Assembly: GCF_027244095.1 (NCBI RefSeq)
Contig: NC_069659.1
Coordinates: forward strand, 90,951,501 to 91,015,500
Source: Hemicordylus capensis
Taxonomy: Eukaryota > Chordata > Lepidosauria > Squamata > Cordylidae
Reading direction: 5' to 3'
DNA length: 64,000 bases
Numbering within the stretch: position 1 is the stretch's first letter; every line of letters begins with the position of its first letter. This document shows, piece after piece, positions 37,358 to 50,711 of this stretch. Both the position numbers and the translations under genes were made by a program. Under the pieces are notes generated by a model, which searched no databases, was not told where the DNA came from, and saw only the letters and a list, made by a program, of their open reading frames with translations.

Positions 37358-37358
37358 C
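37079..37358 (+). repeat. Lizard SINE, full-length copy, with (GAT)n tail
   Basis: The best-preserved copy here: cctgctaacttggcgaag at the start, actggccctatccaccc, ctccagtgactgttgctgg, gattgtgagcccttcgggg, gtaaaccgccctgagcc and ggtatagaaatcgaatc, followed by a GAT run (about 37323-37358). Confidence 0.9.
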
Positions 37359-38188
37359 CTCTGAAATAACTACCAAGACTCGTGTTTTACTGACAATTCT
37401 TAATGTAGGTTAAATTTCTCCCTCCGTGCTGACAAGTATGAATTTAAAACAAATAATGCATAAAATCCACTCTCATATCACTGTAACTACCCCGATTGTG
37501 AGTAGGACAAGATAGTGACAGAGTAGGAGGTAACAAATCTGTACTCACAGAAATTCATTCCTCTGTCTCATAGATCTGGGACTGTATCCCGCTCAGCCCA
37601 TTACCCATTTGGCTTTGTTCAGGTAAACCCATCAAACCTTCGCCCCTCGCTTTGTTCTCTGGTGGTTAGCTTCTTTATGCTGAGATTGCAGGCATGTTTA
37701 CTCAGAAATAAGTCGGTGGGACTTTAATAGGACCTACTCCTAGGAAAGCATGCATGGATCCGATAGCCTAAAAAGACCATCACAGCCTATTACCCGAAAA
37801 ATAAGCGTCATTCCTGCCCATCAGAAAATATGCAGTGGAGTTTATTCTAGAAGCTGGGAAAATGCAGCGGGGCTGTTTATTCTAGAATCTGCTGCTTCTA
37901 GAGGAAACAGCAACCAGACCTGCAATTGCGGGACTCGTCTTGATAACGCCCGGCGAAGGAGAGACGTGGATTTACGTGGTGGTTAATATTATCTAGGTGA
38001 TTAATTAAGGCAAAATCTCCACTCTTTGTCACTTGTTTGACCTGTCTGGTGGGGAGACATGCTGGTAAGAAGATGTGGTAAGAAAGGGCAGGTTAAAAGC
38101 TCCTGGGTTCCTTTCTTAGTTGGATCCTGTTGTCAAAATACTAGGCTTTAAGACTATTTACACTGCAGTCTTCATGCTGCTGATTCCA

Positions 38189-38469
38189 GGAGGTCATTCA
38201 CACAATCAAAAACTGTGTTCTACCCAGGTCTGGGAACTGTGTGTGCTCCCAATTTTAAGTTGTGTGGAAACAAGGTAGGCAGAAAACCTGGGAAGAAGTG
38301 ATTGTGTGGACACAAGGTAGGAAGAAAACCTGGGTAGCTTTCCCTCCTACCTTGCTTCCACACAATCCCTTCTACCCAGCTTTTCCTCTTACCTTGCTTC
38401 TGCACAACAGAACATTGGGAACACACCCAGCTCCCTAGAACACAGTTTATGATTGTGTGAATGACCTCC
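38189..38469. mobile_element. Inverted-terminal-repeat (MITE-like) element
   Basis: The ends GGAGGTCATTCACACAATCA and the complementary GATTGTGTGAATGACCTCC pair, with about 33-bp arms reaching aactgtgttct. The interior carries inverted accttgcttccacacaa-type words. No target duplication was identified, so the superfamily is open. Confidence 0.75.
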
Positions 38470-40840
38470 ACATTTCATAAAGTTAAGTGGTGCAAGTTTG
38501 AGGATTGTAGTTTTTCGTTAGTTTCACTGCCAATTAGTTTTCCCAGAATGTATCAAATTATCCAAATTAAGTCCCCCCCACCAAAAAAAAGATCCCCACT
38601 GGAGGTGTAAGTATTATTGCATATACTGCAGAGAAGGCCTTGAAAATATGTGGGAAATGTCTAGTTTTAATTGAAGGCCCAGAAGAAATAAAAATTGCCC
38701 CTGCCTTACAAAAGATGGCTAACCTACAGTGTATGTGTAAGTTAGGTACACAAACTAGGGAGTACGTTTTACTTAATTTTAAGAGGACTTACTTTTCTGT
38801 AAATATGCATAGGACCAGTCTGCACAAGCTTTCTGCATCAATAAAATGAATGTACTATTAATAGCAAAGTAATATGTGTAAGAAAATATCACAGAGTGCA
38901 GCTGTGTACAATTCGAATATTCTTACACAATGTGATTGTAAATGCTGGAAAGATTTTCCATAGATTTTAAAAATACAAATAAATTAATTTTGGATAATCC
39001 ATTTTTCCTTTTGTTGTCTGAGGAATCTCGCCTAAAAATGAACTAAATGCCATAGTTGAGAAGGATAGCAATAAATGTACGTGTGAGTGAATGAATTAAC
39101 GCATGAATGAATGAAGTGGGGGGTCAGGTTTGTGTTCTGATTTGAAATCACGTTGGTGCATTTATGTTTCTATGGATTGCTTTAGGAATGGCATCTCTGT
39201 TCAAATGACAGCAGTACACTAACCGGTGGACTAGCCGGACTTGGAACGAATTTTTTAAAATAGCAACTTTCTTTACATCCTCCTCCCGCGGTCCTAGACA
39301 ATATTTAGAATCAGAACAGTGTGTAGGGCAATGTCAGATTAGATCCAGAAGAGGAGTCATTTCTGACCGTGCTTGTGAATAAATATCTACGGCCCTTCAA
39401 AACAGAGCTGAAAAAGACCCTTTAGAGCTATACATAATTGTAATCGGATTTATTAGTGGCACAGTTCCTAGTGCTTGCTAGACGTGCCTTAAGAAGGAGA
39501 GGCTTCTGACTTTAATTTCAGTTGTTCCCTCCAGAGTTGGAGATCTGAGTATACCAGAGTAAGGAAAGCCCTCTGGACAGGAATGGATTTGCTACCAAAT
39601 ATTTGTGACGGTTCTTCCTCATTCTCCCCATAAACCAGCTGTTTACTATAAGAGGCACCTCTAAAGAGAGTGCCGTTAGCAGTTCTCAATCTCATGGAAA
39701 CAAAATCTAACTTGACTTGGCTTTGGCATTCATCAAAACCAACTCTGAAAAAGAACTCAGCGGGTTTAAAAAAACAACAACCCCAAACCCCTTTGCTTTT
39801 TCCCTGGCTCCTCTCCCTCCCCCGATTTAAGGCATTTCTCTCTGGAAGGGGCCGTAGACTGTAAACAGAACATAAACTGGTGGAGCCCTTAATGCCCTGA
39901 CTTGGAAACTGGACCCCACTTGAAATCAGTAGGCATTTGCTACCGGCAGCAGCAATAGCCTCACGGCTGGCCCAAACAGAAACGAGCTGCGTTCTCCCAC
40001 TTGCGGCTTTCTCAAAACTGAAACAAACACAGGTGCTATGTTTTGAAGTATTAATATATTCATTTACAGAGTGTGTCACACTGTATATGTTTCTCCCCTT
40101 CGGCATAGACTTTTCATCTCTTTCAACGTAAAATCTAGAATTTTCAAATGTATGAACCGTATTTAATTTCTTTCTGTTTTGGTGGCTGGAATTGTAAGAT
40201 GTGACCTCAGCCTGGCCTGGATCAAGTGAGGGAGAGGTGTGGCTTGAGGGACTAAAACACCCTAACCCCACTTCTAGGAGCGATCTGTGGAGGGCCTTCC
40301 CCCGAGCCCTAGTGAAACAGGTGGAAGTAAGATTGCAGTCTTAAAAAGATCGATAGGGAAGCCCGCGGGCCCACCTGACTTCGAAGCAAACACGTTTCCT
40401 CATGCGGACGCGCTTAGCCTTGGGGTGGCTAACGGCATAAATCTCCGCCTAGATTTGAGGATCAGGCCCACGAGTATGTTTAGCAGATGTTGGTGAGGTT
40501 TCGAAACTGGCCCAGTGGAGTCCCTAAGCTTTGAATGAGAATTCCCAGCTGGCCCCCAGGAGCGAAAGTCAAAGGAGGGCCTGTTCAACGTGCAAAGATC
40601 TAATCTTTGGGGATAGAATATCGCGCTTGGTTCTGTTCTTTTTGCCCGACTGACTTTCTCGCCTTTCTTTGCCGTATGTTGGTGTTGTGACCTTCATGAT
40701 TCATGAATTAACGTCCAAGCAGGAGGCCGCGACCTGCATCAGATCTAGGCTCGAAACGTCGCCCGCTGCTGTTGTGTCTTGATTTTTTGCCAAGCTCTTT
40801 ATTACTGCAGAATAGAAATAGAGAACGGGACTTTTACCCC

Positions 40841-40890
40841 CTCCTTCCCTCTTTCCTTCCTTCCCTCCCTCCCTCCCTCCCTCCCTCTCC
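40841..40890. repeat. (CCTT)n/(CCCT)n pyrimidine tract
   Basis: A polypyrimidine run on the plus strand within intron 1. Confidence 0.9.
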
Positions 40891-41246
40891 TTGGCTATTC
40901 ATTTTCTTTCCCCCGCAACACGACAAATAGAAAAAGAGAGAAACAAAACAGTCTGGCATGGCGGCGCTCCTATCCTGCAGGTTATGACACCCGCAGTTCA
41001 ATTGTGACTCCACCTGTGTAGAAAATGGACTTTTAGAAGTACTCACTTCGTAATGATTAAACCAAAAAAGTAGGCGAGCTGCTTAATGAGTGACTTAAAA
41101 AAAAAAAAAAAACCCAACCACAAATAATAATTAAAAAAAAACAACCATCGTGTATTATAAAATAAAGTCTTATGAAATGGTGGACAGTCTCCTATAAATA
41201 TAATATTTACGCCTCTTAAAGTCAGAATGTGCATCGCAACGTGCAT

Positions 41247-41342
41247 ATTTATTTATTTATTTATTTATTTGCTTTATTCATTTCTATGTAAACCGCTTTG
41301 GGATACATTTGTTGAAAAGCGGTATATAAATATTTATCATAT
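41247..41342 (+). repeat. (TTTA)n and lizard SINE tail
   Basis: A TTTA run is followed by gtaaaccgctttgggatac and aagcggtatataaat, the 3' tail of the lizard SINE/LINE family. An A-rich run precedes it at 41097-41150. Confidence 0.7.
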
Positions 41343-42392
41343 ACTATAACTCAGAATCCGCGCTGAAAGCTTCCTTGGTTGCTTCCTTTAAGCATACTTT
41401 TATTGCTCTTTTACCTCCGTGTGCAACAGTGAGTTGCTTTATTGGTTCATTTCCTAGGTAAATTATCGTGTGGCATCCAACAATTCCTCACTACCTGCGG
41501 AGCAAAGGAAGTTACTTCCAGAGATCCTAGGACTGGAGTATCAAGATGGTAGGGCAGATCCACAGTCCCGTTAAGCCGGAGGAGTAGGTGGAGGCCTATT
41601 TATTAAATACATTCAATTATGCAACCCTAAGCATAAATAATTGAGTAAGGATTGGAAATCGTGCGGTTCACTTCCATGTGTTTAGAATCCTAAATCTAAT
41701 CCGGTTTAAGGATTTTCCTGAGACCATAAATCCAATTTATCTCAGTGGAATGCACTTCATCTAATATAACATCTCATCTTATTTATTCTCATCTTTTAAA
41801 AAAGTACATCCCGCTTTTCTGCCGTTCGTGGTTTTTAAAAACATTGTTTTGAATGTTCAGTACAATTTCTTACCATTTCAAGGCAACCAGTTGGGGTGAG
41901 AGCTGGGAGGGGATGAGGCAATATAAAGACATGGTCCCGTTTTTTCTAATATGCATGCAAAAAATTTAAATGGGTAAACGATACTACATATGTTTACATA
42001 AACTTCTGGCGTTCATTTGAAATAGCCTCTGAGGAGAGCGCCCCACGATATTAAATGTTCGGGTTGGCTTAATTAAAATAAAGAAAATTTAACTGGCTTG
42101 TGGATCGCAAGCAAGCCCATAACATCCGGGAACTTTGGATATGGATATAAACTACCCGTTTACGCCGGAAAGATTCCGTGCATGCTTTTAAAATAAGGAC
42201 AATAAACCCAGCTCAACCACAAACAGCCTTTCTCGAAGTCAATCGCGTATTTTTGTACTAGAGAAAAAATGGAAGCTTTCTTCTTCAGCGTGCAATAATT
42301 CAGGTCCATAGTCTTTAAACTATTAGTGTGGATTGAATTATGAATATTGCATTATTAATGGCATTCCGTGTATTTATTCATTAATTACTAGA

Positions 42393-42446
42393 CAAGTTTA
42401 ATGGAGTAAACAAGTTTAATGGAGTAAACAAGTTTAATGGAGTAAA
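42393..42446. repeat. Three exact 18-bp tandem units
   Basis: The unit caagtttaatggagtaaa occurs at 42393, 42411 and 42429, the last with its final base changed. It lies just before a palindromic short repeat remnant (42450-42510). Confidence 0.9.
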
Positions 42447-44999
42447 CCTCAGATACTTTGAGTAAGCCCCATTGACTTCCTATTTGCTTCTAAGTAAACA
42501 AGCTTAAAACTGCTCAACAAGCCTGAAATCCTAACATACTTGTATGGAAAGTAAAATCCAGTTTACTCACCTGGATCTACCCACAACGAACCCTGTTAGG
42601 ATCGGGGCATCGAGGAAGTACGTCACAATAATTGCAACCAACATAATTAAAACCATGTTTCAGTCACCGTCGACAGAGTTCACTGTCTTTGAATGTGTTT
42701 GGGCTTAATGAGAGCCAGTCCTGAGATCGTATTAAAGCCAAGAGGGCCTCTGTGTATGCGCAGAGTATCACTTCCACCCAAGTGAATCATCCCTGCTAGC
42801 TCCTATAGGTCCGAGAGCAGGCTAGCAGACTTGCATCTTTGTTTTTTGGTTGCGTTTCGCTTTGGAGGCACACAGGTAAAGAGGCAGGATCGGTAGAGGA
42901 AGTGCATAAACAACAGAATAGTTCATTAAAAAAACAAAACACCTCTCTATAAGTTAAGACTTATTTTATTAATGGCGGGGGTATCCTGGCCCTTCTTCTG
43001 CGACTTTCACAGCAGCCTGGCCCACAGAAGGAAGCAGCCACATGTTCCTGGCACAGAGAATAATAAGCGGTGGCGGAGAAGATGCTTGATTCCTGGGTAT
43101 GAGGGCCATTGAACAAACTGCTATCCTTAAGTGTTCCCTGGAGTCGCACACTATTCCTAAGGATGGCTTCGTGAGTCCTCGCCCAAGGTCTAAACCCCTG
43201 TGCCTTTCTAAGAGCTGCATGGCAGGCAGGCGGCAAGGTGAAGCCTTTCGCCTCACTGCCTGCCAGAAAAAGGCTACTCTGGTGCAAAGGCTACTCTTCA
43301 CGGAAGCCGTCGGAAGTCCAGGGCAATCCCGGACTTAAGAACTGCGAAATGATTTGCCCACAACTCCACACAGAGTCAAGCTCATGAACCTCTGGCCCGC
43401 TCCTTTCACCAAAAAGAAAAACAGATGGGAGATGTCAGCTGATGGTGCAGTTGTTGGGGAAAGGGCGTCCTTGGCTTGTTTGGAAGGCACCAGCTGGGCG
43501 AAGGAGAGGGCCTGTTTGTAGTCAATGGCTGGAGAGTAGCGCGCGTGGTGCAGAGCAAACCCTGCTGGGCGTGGAATTTATAATTATTAAAGGTTTTTGT
43601 TTAGATCTCCGAAGGACAAAAATAATAACAAACAACGCTATCGATGCTGAGGACATCTCTCTCCCCACACACCCCCTTCACCTGCCTGAATTAGACACCC
43701 ACCATACGTTAGCCTAATTGCCCTCCGTGATAGAGCTTCCTCCCACCACCCAACCCTACCCCAAGAAATATTAAAGAAAGGGAAGAGAGAAAAGTAGACA
43801 GAGATAAAGTGACTGAAAGACAGCAAGCAATTGCGGTGGCCAGGTAAAGCTACCCAAATGCTCACTACAACTTACTCCCCGCCTCTTGCCACACACAGAG
43901 TTTCCCTTTAACTTCGTAGCCATGCCCGGTTTCTTACATAATGCCACTTTCTTTTTTAAGGATCCGATCCACCATTCGTTTTGCCTACTGCTTGACATCT
44001 GGCTTTTTTGGATTTCCAGACTAATATAATTAACAGTTTGCCCCACCAAAGTAAGCCTAATGAGCCAATGGACAGCAGCCAATCCCCACAATGTTGGGGT
44101 GCAAACGATGGGCCTAGTAACTGTGAGATGCCAGTTGTGCTAAAGACTGCCACAAGTTTTTGCATACTAGGCGGATATAGAAAGGTGTTGACGTCCTTCC
44201 TCGTGGTGGCGATGTTAAATGTGCATGATGACCATACCCCCACGTGTCAGGAATTCTTTCTCCGTTAGATGGTGCCTACCAATGCAGGTTTTTTATAAAA
44301 GCTTGGATGAAAGACAAATACATGGTTCAGTTTGCTGCCCGATTGTTTGGGGGCACCTTTTATTAAATGGATTAAGTCGATAATTTAGTCGATTACACCT
44401 AACCAGTTAATCGATTGGATGATGTAGTCTACCAACCCACGTAGGCAATAGAACTGGTGTTCAGTATTACCTTTAAGTGGATTGGGTACTGTTTTGCACA
44501 CTTATGGTACTCATAATCCTCACAGATCAAAAGTGTAGAATTTCCCACCCTTTCAGGTGCAGGCTTATGAAGGATATCGGATACGAGCATAAAAGGGTGA
44601 GATAGTTATTTCAGGTAAATTCAGTTTGGACTACCACGGCGTGTGAGTGGCAACATTCTGCCAAAATAGACGCTTTGCCCTCTCCCTAGTGTCCTGCTTC
44701 CCGCTCCCCCTCAACGTTATCATATTCTTACTGAATTTGGCTCAGGAAGGACATGCTCCAGTCAAATACTGTTATATATTTAATCCGGTGAAAACCTCTT
44801 GATGTTTTGTTACAGATTTTCGGTTAAGTTTCTTCCGTCCTCCCAAAATCAAAGTGACTAGATTTGCTACCGCACCTAAATTTCTCAGAGATTGTTGTAT
44901 CTGACTAGCTCCTTTATAGATAAACACAAGGCAGAACCTTCCTGCACACATAAGCGGATACAGTCCAGATTACAATTGTGGCAAGTGGAGAGGATGGGT

Positions 45000-45100
45000 C
45001 AACAAAGTGTAAACTACCTGTGCTACTACAACAGGTAGTTTGGGGGGGAGGCGGGAAGGACGGAAGGAAGGAGGGAGGCGGGAAGGAGGGAAGGCTACCC
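45000..45100. repeat. Hairpin and GGAAGGAGG-rich tract
   Basis: A short palindrome (aaactacctgt paired with acaggtagttt, about 45010-45042) is followed by a purine-rich GGAAGG/GGAGGC tract (about 45043-45095). Confidence 0.75.
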
Positions 45101-46127
45101 AAAGTGTTGCTCCACGTGGCTTTTTTTGACCCTGCGGTGGTAAATTTGTGTCTGAGTAATATAACTTCAGACTACAGGGGTGTATCATTGTTCCTTCACA
45201 CAAAACAAACTCCCTGAGCACAGAAAATTAGATGACGGGGGAAGGGTTCAAGCCCAGCCTTCTCTCTGATATGTTAGCTTTCCGTTTTCAGGTGGATTAC
45301 ATGATGTGAGCCCCCACCAGCAGTCTCGAGTGATGCTGCCCAGACGTGAACACTAGGCTCTAATGTGCATGCGATGTTTGATCTAAGATCGTAAATAAAC
45401 AACTAACTAACTAATGTGCATGCGTTCACCAATACGTGGGGAAATACAACACTGAAAATCCATTGAAGTCCCATACTATTTCCGTATCTGACGTCCATAT
45501 TTTTGCTGCTTACAAAGCACTTTATGCTTTGACTGGACGTCAAATAGCGCAACATTAAAATGTGCTGAATTATTCTGTCTGACAAACCGTTGTCCAAAAT
45601 AAGAGCCATGATCCTTCACAGTAACCCAAATAAGAATAACGGGAGCGAATCCTGTGTTTGGGGATAGGTCTGTGTTTTCGAGGTTCGTTCTGCCCACCCA
45701 ACCCCTGTCGTGAATGAAAGAGTGGATTCCAAAGGACTTCTTACAAAATAAGCCTGTTTCGTGCAATGTTTGCTTGTGAGGCAGGCCCAGTTCTAGAACC
45801 TGCCTAAATACATATTTACCTGTGAGGAAGGCGAGCAGCTGGAGAATTCTCATGGTCTCCCTCTAGCAAATAATCCCTAGTTTAGCAAAGACACAGAAGT
45901 GATCCTTGTATGTGTCTCTTTGTTTTCCACCTTTTCGGGGCAGGAGATCCTGCCAATGGGTGGTTTAGATTTAGCAGCGATCTACTAAATCCGATAATAA
46001 TCTCGTTGACACGGTCTGCATTACACGATTCAGAAATTATTATTTAACTCCACCTATTCCAATCATCCTCACCTTCCAAATTTATTTAGGAACTATTACT
46101 AACACGTAGATCCTAAACGCACTACTT

Positions 46128-46195
46128 TATTATTTATTATATTTAGTATTTGGATGTTTATCCCACACTATCCCGAAGGCTCAAAGCGGCTTAAC
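46128..46195 (-). repeat. Reverse retroposon tail fragment
   Basis: tattatttattatatttag is followed by ggctcaaagcggcttaacag, the reverse of a squamate retroposon 3' tail. Confidence 0.5.
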
Positions 46196-48399
46196 AGTAA
46201 TTTCGTTGTATATTTGGGTTTATGTCCCTCGAAGGGGGGGAGGGGAGAGGGAGGGAGCATTTATATGTTCCCAGGAGAAGGGAAGAAGAAGAGGAAGAGA
46301 AGAAGACAAGTGGAACAGGAAAAAATGCAGAATTTTAAAATACTGAAGTCAACAACAACTGTCCTCCACACGCGGAGAATGTATCAGTTCCTCTGAAACC
46401 GGAAAGGACCAGCACAACAGAAGGATCAACTCTCCGCAGACCTTAGTGGAACTGCCAAGTAAATTCAACTGAAACGAACTGGAAGTAACAAGTTTAAGAT
46501 CGAGATGTTAGTCCTGTTCTACATTAGGAAGTACCATATATTCACCCAGCGGCCGTTATTACTAAATTAAGGCTGCAGTCCTATACACATTGAGGGGAGT
46601 TAAGTCCCACGGAGTTCAAATGAGACTTCAAACAAGAGCAGACATACATAGGATTGCGCTGTAAACTGTTTAATATACACAGTCTCTATCGGCTTAAATC
46701 CAGGCACTTTGGCTTCATTGTTTTGCGGATCGGGCTCTCAAGCTGAAGGATTTGGCTTTACTGGTAAGATTATTGTAAAGAACGTGGTCGGAGGATTTCA
46801 GTTTTATGTTTCATCCAGATGCAATGGAGTCTCGCAACTCTTAAAAATACTTGCGGACAGGCTCCAACGAATAGCAAATGATATAATAATGGAGCCAGCC
46901 TGGTGGATTCCAGTGCTTACGACTATTGGCTCAAAGAACAAACATGCTTTGTATTTCTGGTCGTCAGCAGACATCTTAGCATTTTAAAGAAAAGAAAAAA
47001 GCTGTTTAATGCTTTTGTATCTTTAAGACTGAACACATTTGATTTACTAAATCTGAATTGATCGTCTTTATAATTAAATTAGGGTTGTCAGTATAGCCAC
47101 AAGATGTAAACTGCTGAGGCTTTGATTGAATGTTTTGCTGAGGAAGGAAATTGACAATGGTTTTGTGTGTTTCTAGATATTTTCCAGTTCAAAGGAACCA
47201 GCATTTCTGCAGAGAAAGATGCAAATGGTGTATGTGGGAATGGAATTTGTAACCCAGTGGGAAAACAACAACAACACACAACTCTTTGAGATAACAAGCA
47301 GAAAGCAATAGCAAATCAATCTACATGCTGTTTCTTAGGAAGTGCAATGATTGGTTTAAAGTCTCGTCAAACTACAGCCGGGTTCTGTTTGATTCTTAAA
47401 AGCAAAAAAGATTTGCTTGTAGAAAGAAGTTGTTAAAAGGTTGCTGATATAGCATGTACTGAAGCCCAGAAGATAGTTCTTCAGACTAAAGGTGCCTGTA
47501 GAAATGATTCTGGGCATACTGATGAATTCATACTTGAACGAGAGAAGAGTGATTTAGGAGGCGACAGGATTGGATTTAGGAAATCCAAAACTTGGATTAG
47601 GAAATCCAAAACGGACAGTGAAGGCGAGCAAAGCCCCTGAAATACCTTGTTGTCAGTCAACAGACGTTTAATATAAACATATGTTTGAGTTCTCTCTCTA
47701 TCGCTTCCCTTATTGTCGCCTCTGGGGCCCGACCCAAAGACTAGAGTCACTAATTTAGATAATCGGGTCTTCTGGTTACTGTGTCAGTACCTCTTACTTC
47801 CAGGACAGGACATGCGACTTTTCATATATAGATTTTTGTAGGATAATGTGTTCAAAGTACTGTGTTCGAAGAAGATTCTTCCCCCCCCCCCCGCACCGCT
47901 GCATTTATTTCCATTGCATGCAGCCCCTTATTACCAGAAAAAGTGGAAGAGACACAAACTGCTCATGGTTCTGCATCGCCTTGTTTAATTAGCAGGCACT
48001 GAGGAGCAGCCACAGCGAATGTGGGTACCACGACGTTGCCTGTGCTGTGTGTGCGCGCACGCTGTGCCGGCGTTGAAAAACCCACGGAACAATGAGCTCA
48101 TCTGCTCTAAAGAACTGAGGCTCCAGGCAAGCCCGCCGTCTCTCTAAGCGAGGGGGTTCGTATTTCAACGCTGGGAATGCTGCAACCCGCGAACCTCTTA
48201 CACTCCGGCTTAATTTTGTTTTTTGAATCAGATTTCTATCCGTTTCGAAGCGGAGATTTGTCCAACAAGCCAGTTCTTCTGATGCTGTAAATAGCCTCGC
48301 AGCTCAATGATATCCATGTTTACTGGAGAGTAAAGCCCACGAACGCCAGTACGGTTTTCTACTAGAGGAACAACACGTTCAGGATCGCAGCCTGGCCAC

Positions 48400-49000
48400 T
48401 CTTTTTGCAGGGTGCAGTCCCAACTCTGCGGATGCCGAAGGCAGTTGGGGCTAGCATTTCCGCACGGATTCCGCCCAGACCGTGTGATTCATAAACCATT
48501 CGCGGCCAGATGTATTAATTTTCAGCTCGGATTCCCAGCCGGCCAGCAGCTAGGCTGGCAAAGTCTCAAGCACAGGCTCCTTGGGAGCAGGTGCAGGGGG
48601 AAAGACTGAGTGCTCTCCTTATCCCCCATCTGCAGAAGCCGAGCAGCTCCCAGCAGTCACAAGAAGCCTTTTTGAGAAGCCCCCCGGAGAGGAAGGCTTT
48701 GCACGACCACCAAAGGCAGTGCGCTACGGTCAGCCCACACGGGCAGGGCAGAATCTGTTGCTGTCGGTGGCTGGGGTCGGGGCGAGAGCCGTCCTATCTC
48801 CGGAAGAGGAAAGAAAGAATTTGACTTTTGCTTCCCCCCCCCCCCCCTTGCTCCCAGCAGACTCGGAGAGTGCCGGGAGGGAGACGCAGAGTGAGTCAGT
48901 CTGCCTGCGGCGGCGCTCTTTGCAGCGTAGGAGCCACCACTGGACGAAATCAGCATTGCTGTGGGCGAGTGGCTTTCCCAGAGCCTAAGGCAAGGTGATG
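48400..49000. promoter_or_regulatory. CpG-dense island inside SIM2 intron 1
   Basis: A G+C- and CpG-rich block sits about 16 kb into intron 1 and 5 kb before exon 2. It carries overlapping open frames on both strands (48581-48988 + and 48657-49109 -), which share no recognisable domain and fit high G+C. It could be an orphan CpG island, an alternative promoter or a silencer; the sequence does not decide. Confidence 0.35.
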
Positions 49001-50711
49001 CTCTGCTGGTCTTGATTACTCCCGGTGGATCTACTACCGCCGCATTAAGACCCCTTTTCGCCATGCTTTCTTCACTCACACCTTGATTAAGCTGGTGGCT
49101 TCCCCCCACTGTTAGGCCACATGCGCAAGGTCACACTCGCGTTCATTCATCCGAAATAATGAGCACCAGCAGTCCTCGGTTCTGCATGCGGACGTGGATT
49201 GGAATCCCCAAGTCACCCATAATTGTACAGCTTAAGAATAAGAACCACCCCCCCCCCATCGTGAGCAAAACTGGGTGAAGCGTTTTGTGTAAACTGGAAC
49301 CAAGATGACTAGTGCGTAGTAGTAGTAGAAGTCGTCGTCGTCGTCGTCGATGTAGGCCAGGAAAATAGAAAGAAGCCTGCATAGGAAGTATAGACGTACG
49401 TGAGAATAGAATACCTTTCTATGATGTCAGCACCTGAGCATCGTCAGAGCACTTTGCTTTCTGGACTGCGTGACTACAGCTGACCTTTTAAGGGATGGGG
49501 CTTAGTCGACCCCCCCAATATAATCAAATCAAAATTACAATCGAATCAAAAATATCATTGTCAACAGGAGCAGCGCTTTCAGGAGGATTGGACCGGGGTG
49601 CCTGCCGGGGCGGGGGAGAAAGAGATGACCCCCCCCCGCCCCACACAGAGCATTGTCGTTTCTGTTCAGTTGCAGACTGTTGCTTTGCTGGCCTTGGTGG
49701 CGTTTGTAAAAGGGCTGCAGGCTTTCGTTGTCGTTAGTCAGGTTTCCCAAGGGAGGAGGGTGATTAAAAAGGAGGGGACACTACGGAATTGCGCGGTCTG
49801 CAGGAGGCTGAAGTTGGTTCCTCTGGTTCCCTTTCCCTTAAGGAACCCGGAAGAACTAGGAGGCCAACTTCAGCCTCGTATGGCTTGCGGCGGGGTACTA
49901 AGGAACGGCGATATTTGGAAACGAAACCAGTTCATGGCATTGTGTCGAGGTTAAGGCGTCCCATTATGACGTCCCTCTGACAGTGGGGCTTCCTGTATAA
50001 AAGAACGCGGTGTCGTTTCTTCACGCACTCTGGGTGCTTTGGAGTCCTTCGTGAAGAGCTGCTCTCTCGGAAGAGTCTTTTATTTTTATTTTTTGTCTAC
50101 ACAGAAGGCGACAGAACGTTGCCAATCTGTTGACTAGACTGCTTTTAAACATGAATATCTCTCCCTGTTACCTTCATCACCCCAGGCACTACCACTTCAG
50201 TGTGGAGGACGGGTGAAGTTTCAAGGCGTCAGGAGGAGGCCCTCATCGGCTGTCACATCAAAGCAGGGACTTTAATGGTCGTAGAACCATTTTTCGTCAT
50301 TATTAAGATTGTGATATTTGCGTGGGATTCGGGTTAACAAGAGTGGTGGGGTGTGTGTGTGTGTGGGGGAGTATCCTTCAGGGGACAAACAGAACAAGTC
50401 GTTTCTGAGGCAATTCGGTGGTGAACATTTCCTGAGGTAAAGTAGAGGATTTGATGTGGCCAAGAACGAAGTTCTTCCCTCTGAGCAGAAAAAGCAGGAA
50501 AGTTCTGAGAATCGACTCTGTGTTGGCAACAATATCAAACTTTGCAAAACAACCTTCTAGGAACTAAGAAAAGGGGTTGAATCTGAAGGTTTATGCAAGA
50601 CGGAAAAGGTGTTGAGCTCGACAAAAGCAGGAGCATTTTAAGTGAAGGGACCAAGGGCTTCTACTTTCCCGCACAATGACAGGCCTGGTATATTCCTTGG
50701 CAATGATAATT

